A stretch of DNA of 64,000 nucleotides, taken from positions 218,865 through 282,864 of the forward strand of contig JAVXUO010002878.1 of the NCBI GenBank assembly GCA_033065855.1, in the 5' to 3' direction. A program made the translations under genes and the position numbers. The notes under the pieces were generated by a model that saw nothing but the letters and a program-made list of their open reading frames with translations, made no database searches and was not told the origin of the DNA. Shown in pieces: positions 59,001 through 64,000 of this stretch. Origin of the DNA: Escallonia rubra (lineage: Eukaryota; Streptophyta; Magnoliopsida; Escalloniales; Escalloniaceae). Position 1 is the stretch's first letter, and every line of letters starts with the position of its first letter.

Positions 59001-59738
59001 AAACTACCTGAAGCTACCGATGTTATATATGCACTTGCATGCGGGCTTGACGTACGGTGGAAGCGATATCCTGCTTGTATTGTAAATAATGTTAGGTTTC
59101 ACACAAAAGATCGTGATAGTCATCGTAAGACTCAAAATAGTGGCCTGGTTGTTGAAGGTGAGCACGAGGGAGTGGCGTTTGAATACTATGGTGTCTTGAC
59201 TGATGTGATTGAGCTGAAATACATTAGAGACAAAAGAGTTGTTTTATTTAAGTGTGAATGGTTCAACACTAATCCTAAAACAGGAATACACATCACTGAG
59301 GGTTTCACAAGCATTAAAATTACTGGTCATTGGTACCAAAGTCAGCCATATGTGTTAGCGAGTCAGGCAAACCAGGTCTATTATGTTAATGACACAAAGT
59401 TAGGGGCAAATTGGCAAGTGGTGCAAAGGTTTAAACACAGACACTTGTGGGATATACCGGAAACTGAGCCTATTGACATGGTCATTGAAAGTGAAGAAGT
59501 TTATCAAGAAAATGGCTCACCAACAGTACGACGAAGTGTTCAGATTGATCAGAATGAAGTGGGTGAGTTGCATAAGCATGATGCTGAACCGATCATTGTT
59601 GAGAGAGTCACAAAGCATGTTGAGGGTCCTCAAGAGATCAGAGACGACGAAGAGGATGATACACTTATCGAGTATTCTGGTGATGAAGAAGACATATTAT
59701 GTAGTGAGGATGATGATAGTGATGCAGAAGATATATAA
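56099..59738 (+). pseudogene. CACTA-2 transposase (TNPD-like) with two nonsense codons
   Basis: Model: 56099..58710, 58810..58897, 58980..59738, frame kept across the GT-AG introns, about 1152 codons. The family order matches the CACTA-1 protein: DRTWM..CPCRKC, KLPKSYYEAKNMLRGLGLSY, RLGLATDGFNPFGN, LLIPGPKAPGKDFDVYMQPL, LDVMHIEKNVCDN, FPDGYASNISRC, CRWMYPIERHLGSLKQYVSNKARSEGSIAEA, YYGVLTDVIELKY and an acidic tail. TGA codons at 56561 and 56666 interrupt the segment FYKLLREA..LHLKV just before the catalytic core. The rest is open. The 88-nt middle exon has the same length as in CACTA-1, while the CACTA-1 intron at PFER is missing here. Readthrough or an unseen intron could rescue it, but the affected segment is conserved coding sequence, so I call it a pseudogene. 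Confidence 0.85.
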
Positions 59739-59982
59739 ACTTCTTATATTTTAAATACATCAATGAACATGTGAAACTGTTGTATATGCTCTGTGTTTTT
59801 TGCGTGTGAAACTACTATATATGTTAAGTGTTGCTTTAATTTCTATTCTAACCGTAGCTCCTAGTCTAAATTATGACATTTAAAGTAACCTAACCTTCAA
59901 TGCTACACGTATATCGACTGCCAGACTTTTACATTTACGCTGCATTACATTGATATGTCAAGTAAGCAGGTGAGTAGCTGGC

Positions 59983-61904
59983 ATGAATTCCTCAAACAGA
60001 GTCCCCCAGAGCGGTGGACCAGGAAATCTAACGCGTTTACGGAAGCGATTGGCATCACAAATGCCAAATGAGGTAGTCACTCCACCTCGAGAGGCTTCAG
60101 CATTCGATGTACAGGGAGAAGCCACACCTACCAGCATCAATGCTAGATCAATCACTTCAGCTCAAATGGCTTCCCCCGGCGATGTGGCACGTGCAACTGT
60201 CAGCCCACAAGTCGAATCTCCTGCTAGTAGTGTTGGTATGATCATATGCAATTAAGATGGTCTACCTTTAACAATAGCCTTGCCCACATGTTAAATGCTA
60301 CCTAAAGTCACATGGTTTTGTAAGTGCAGGATCTGCTCCTATAAAGAACGTACGCGGTAAGACTAAGGGAATAGGAACCTCAAAGATGGTCGAAACCACA
60401 GGAAAAATTCAGTTAGTTGTCGATGCTGAGAAGGGAAGACCTGTTGATCGACTCGCATCAGCTAAGTATGCTAATGAGATAGGTATTATAGTTAGGAGTT
60501 TTATCCCTGCTGGGGTAAAGTCATGGCAGTCCATTCCACAAAGTCAGATAGATTTAATCCATGAGCGGCTTGGGGTAACAATCATTTCACAGCTTGTTCA
60601 ATCAAAATTTTGTAGTATGTAAATGCAACTTGTATGAATAAAATGGGCATTAACTTGCAGGACAAATTTGAAGTGATTAATGATGGTCCTCATGTGAAGA
60701 GATACACCGAAACATTACTTAAGACTTCCTTAAGGAACTTCAAGTTTTCTTTAAAGGCAAAGTGGAATGCACTAATTGAAGGAAATGGCCCCTTGAACAT
60801 ATGTTTGACACCTGCACAGGCACGTATATTTTTTTGCTTTTGGTGGAATGTCGTGTTTCATTTCATAGTCAACACAATTGTTTACACTTTTACATCCCTC
60901 ACAATGTAAGTCCTAAACCACCTTCCTATCTAGGTATGCATATATCTTTCCATGCCACCATTGCCTCATTGGCCTTACTTGGTTTCTTTTTCATGCCACA
61001 CAGGCACGTCTTCACCCTCCTGAAGGGATGGAAGTCAAAGACTGGGAGATGTACTGTGACTTATGGGAACGTGAAGATTATGCGGTATGTTTGACTGCAT
61101 TTTGCTATTTACAATGATGCTTGAGGGGAAACTTTGAGTGTCCAATTAAATGCCATCTAATTGTTTATTAAAATTCAGGATAGATGTCGTAAAAATAAAC
61201 AAAACAGAGATGAACTCAAGACACATCATGTCACTGGTTCACAGTCGTTTGTGGTTGCTCGCTCGGAGATGGTACTTGATTAAGCCTTAGCTTTTTGGTT
61301 TAATGTTTAAATCATCTTAATGTGAATGTAGATCATCTAATTATTTGCAGAAAGATCCTGAAACTCAGAAAGAACCAGATCAGATTGTGTTTCACAAGCG
61401 TACATATTTCTCTAAGAAACACAATAAGTTTATCACGGATGAAGCCGAGTCAAACCAGGTAACAAACTGCCATGTGAGATAATTTTCCGTGTTAGAAGCC
61501 ACACATTATTTGATTAATTTCACTATCAATTTCAGAAACAAATGGAAGAAATGCTGTCCGAGAATCCACAAATGGACCCAGCGGAGATTGCAAAGACCGT
61601 TCTAGACAAGAGCAAAAAGCCAGGTCGTATTAAGGGTCTCGGGTTTGGGCCAAGACCGCCCACGTCCCTATCTCAACAATCAGTTTTGGAGGAAGCCCGG
61701 CGTCGTGCTGCTTTGGAAGATGAGCTACAAGAGTACAAGGCTCTTATGCATGAGCAACAATTGGAGCTCAATTCTCAGAAATTAGAGGTAGCGACGTACA
61801 AGTCACTCATGCAAGAACAACAAGCCCGACTTGACCGGATGGAAGCTATGATGAATCTCCAAATGGCTCAACCACCATCTTTTCACTCATCCACGAATAC
61901 TTAG
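59983..61904 (+). CDS. CACTA-2 second gene, TNPA-like (transposase family 24), open
   Basis: Model: join(59983..60235, 60330..60574, 60661..60819, 61004..61084, 61179..61271, 61351..61458, 61536..61904), 1308 nt, 435 residues, in frame throughout. The N-terminus is Ser/Pro-rich. The core reads RSFIPAGVKSWQSIPQSQI, LKTSLRNFKFSLKAKWNAL, HPPEGMEVKDWEMYCDLWE, NRDELKTHHVTGSQSF (compare NRDPTHTGGS in CACTA-1) and FHKRTYFSKKHNKF. The C-terminus is a Gln/Glu/Leu-rich coiled-coil candidate (EYKALMHEQQLEL..LMQEQQARLDRMEAMM). The expected role is binding of subterminal repeats. The fourth junction needs a GC donor (CAG^GCACGT at 60819/60820); all others are GT-AG. Confidence 0.82.
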
Positions 61905-64000
61905 AGGTTCCTTTCGATTCCCTAATCTTTCTCTTAATATCTTCATGAGTGTTTGTGTAGATACACATACCTGCCTATTGATGTCCTATAGCCTTTTATT
62001 TTTAAAATTTTTTTGCTTTAAAGTTAGTTGAATTAATCCCTACCAGATCAGATGTACACTAGTAAGTTTATCCCTAAGCTATACATTCCCAACTTAAGGT
62101 TCAGTTTACAAAACAAAATCAGTCTAGTAATATCCCTACATCTAGTCCCCAGTTAATTAGCACAATGTTTCTTATTGCTTTGTATTAGCAGCTTTTTCTA
62201 GCTCCTAATACTCTAATGTATCCACTGCTTGGTCACCTGAGATAGGCTTTTCATGGATTGACTTTGCTACTTGAAGATTCTAGCATTTTGTTCACCCCAT
62301 ATCTTGTACACAGTGACTGTAGCTCCTACTTCCATGAGCTTAGCATGAAAGTGTTTCACAAGTTATATGTTATGAAAGCTTGTTTATGTGAAATAGTTTA
62401 GCTAAGGCCTTCGCTTACACATCTAGAACTTTTATTCACACTCACCAAAACACTTACACACCTGCACATGAATAAACTATCTCGTCTCCTTCCCCTTGCA
62501 CTGAATCCCTGCCTCCCTCCCACACATGCGCTCGCGCGTGCACACACACGATGTCTAATTACAAACAACTGCATAAATTACACATGCCTTTGGTCGCAAG
62601 CACTGAACTCACACACATAGCACACTCTGCACCTTCACACCTTTGCTTCACATATCTACAAAGCGCACCCGCACACACACACACACACACACACACAGCT
62701 GCACAAATTACACAGGCTTCTACTCGCACACACTAGACACCTTCACAATAACTTGGTTCAGTAAAGTCAAGTCAACTCCTCTGCATTCACTGAGATAATA
62801 CTATTATGCCATGTTACGCACACCCCCAAGGCACGCGTGCACACACACACACACACATACACATGCTCGCGCACGCACGCACACGCACACACGCACACGC
62901 ACACACTGTGTGATTACACAGTATTGCACAATTACACGTGCCTTTGTTTACACACATTGAACTCACACACAGAGCACACCCTGCACCTTCACACCCCTGC
63001 TTCACATATCTAAAAAGTGCACACACATGCACAAATTGTAAAACTGATTAACAGCCAAAGTATTAAAAGATAAGTGATAGGGATTGCCATTATTATTACA
63101 AGTACAAAATGGGCGGCAGAGCGGAAGTAGAAAACGGACGATGGTGTTTCAAAGTACATTGTTGATGCATGTTGAGATGTACATTAGAGACGTTCTCTAT
63201 GCAGTGCTTCATGGCTGCATTTATCCGTGAGTTTTAGGTTAGGTATTTATCCATGACCATACCTTGGATTTATCCTCTTCTTTGATTTTTCAATCCCCCA
63301 TCTATACGCTGTCTAGGTTAAAACTTTTACCGCAATTTTCATAGGTGAGCTAGGCCAGCCTTTAGGGATTTGATCGGGAAATTGAGATAATTGCTTACGA
63401 TTGACACTATGCTATAAGTTTCACTTATTTATTGTCGAAGCTATTAAGGATATAATTCAGTCTCCCGCCATGTACAGGTACCAAAACATTAAAATCATTA
63501 CTGTGTGAGGTTGAGTTAATTCAATAAGGATATCGCAAAAGATTATAAGGTACTTAGTTTTCTTTTAGTGCTCAGTAGGGGTTACTTTCTAGTAGGTTAT
63601 TCTGGTTTTGAAGAGTGTTGCTGATACTAGACTGTGGTACAGGTAGCAGGCCTTCAGTAGAGTGTGGTACTGATGGGTTTGTAGGTGGTGAGGGGCTTAT
63701 GCAAATCTGGAATAGGTAGTGGTTGTCTTTTGAGGAATGAGTAGGGTTAGGCTTATTGGGAATGAAGGGTTGGAATGAGCTGGTAGGCCTAGAATGAAGA
63801 GCTTGGTAGTGTGGCTTAGAGTGAATTCTAATTAACATCAGATCCATTAAAATGAGGGAATTCCAGTTAAGGAGACGGTTTTTTTAAGTTACCTTGGGTA
63901 CAAGTTACATACTGAATTTGCTTCCCCAGAACTCGATGTTGCTTTAGAACTATGGGATGCTAATGATTTAAAATCATTACTGTGTGATGCTATCGTTGAA
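61905..64000. other. Region after the CACTA-2 genes
   Basis: No gene is recognised. From 62440 to 63030 the sequence is AC-rich with (AC)14 at 62671-62698 and mixed CA/CG-CA runs at 62840-62905. A segment of about 125 bp (..AATTACAC.TGCCTTTGGTC.. to ..CTTCACATATCTA.AAA) appears twice, at about 62555-62665 and 62910-63020. TTAAAATCATTACTGTGTGA occurs at 63489 and 63968. The minus-strand frame at 63572-63847 is Ser/Pro-rich and unrecognised. Confidence 0.55.

Larger units (their letters stand above)
52750..61904 (+). mobile_element. CACTA-2: second CACTA element, left end and genes (right end not found)
   Basis: The left terminus CACTACAAGAAATTTGCC at 52750 is followed by subterminal repeats of a different motif from CACTA-1 (TCGACGAA, TTCGTCAACAAA, GTTGACGAAC; 52780-53020). 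TNPD-like and TNPA-like genes lie in the same order and strand. I found no CTTGTAGTG terminus up to 64000, so the element extends beyond the window or its right end is lost. The end coordinate given is that of the last recognised exon. Confidence 0.8.

Noticed and set aside
59473..59754. 93-residue frame overlapping the CACTA-2 transposase
   Set aside because: Out-of-frame shadow of the acidic tail of the TNPD-like gene.
62440..63030. Cys/Val-rich and His/Thr-rich frames in the AC-rich region
   Set aside because: Microsatellite translation on both strands, with an internal duplication of the same low-complexity DNA.

Overview
This is nuclear DNA of a flowering plant, most likely a eudicot. 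It is AT-rich, its genes are split by GT-AG introns, it carries subfamily-XII leucine-rich-repeat receptor kinases (the FLS2/EFR/Xa21 group), and much of the rest is plant transposons: Ty1-copia, an L1-type LINE, Helitrons, a Stowaway-like MITE and two CACTA (En/Spm) elements. I cannot name the species.

Left part (1-8055): the 3' half of receptor kinase RLK-A. The window opens inside its long intron, which holds a Helitron and a possible MITE. The last LRR/kinase exon and the C-terminal exon follow, then 3' flank. Middle-left (8056-17740): one Ty1-copia element with a 5-bp target duplication (CTTTG), 441/421-bp LTRs, a tRNA-Met primer site and a decayed gag-pol. A 1.9-kb non-autonomous Helitron sits in its leader. 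Next (17741-32470) is a graveyard of receptor-kinase relics, at least five, broken by a 5'-truncated LINE. One relic carries a 171-bp near-perfect foldback whose arms look like LRR coding sequence.

Centre-right (32531-40826): RLK-B, a paralogue of RLK-A, apparently complete. Its four exons sum to an open frame of 1167 codons, with a signal peptide, LRRs, one membrane helix and a non-RD kinase. The sequence from before position 1 to about 7750 and that from about 36000 to 41945 are the two arms of a segmental duplication, so each arm serves as the empty-site control for insertions in the other.

Right part (42039-64000): a complete-looking 10.1-kb CACTA element (CACTA-1) has matching termini, a CCC target duplication, subterminal GCGACGG repeats, tandem arrays and two uninterrupted multi-exon transposase genes. 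About 570 bp further on lies the left end of a second, diverged CACTA element (CACTA-2). Its TNPD-like gene has two nonsense codons but its TNPA-like gene is open. Its right terminus is not visible. The main biological theme is an immune-receptor cluster expanded by duplication and reshaped by transposons. All splice models were read by eye and checked only for frame consistency.
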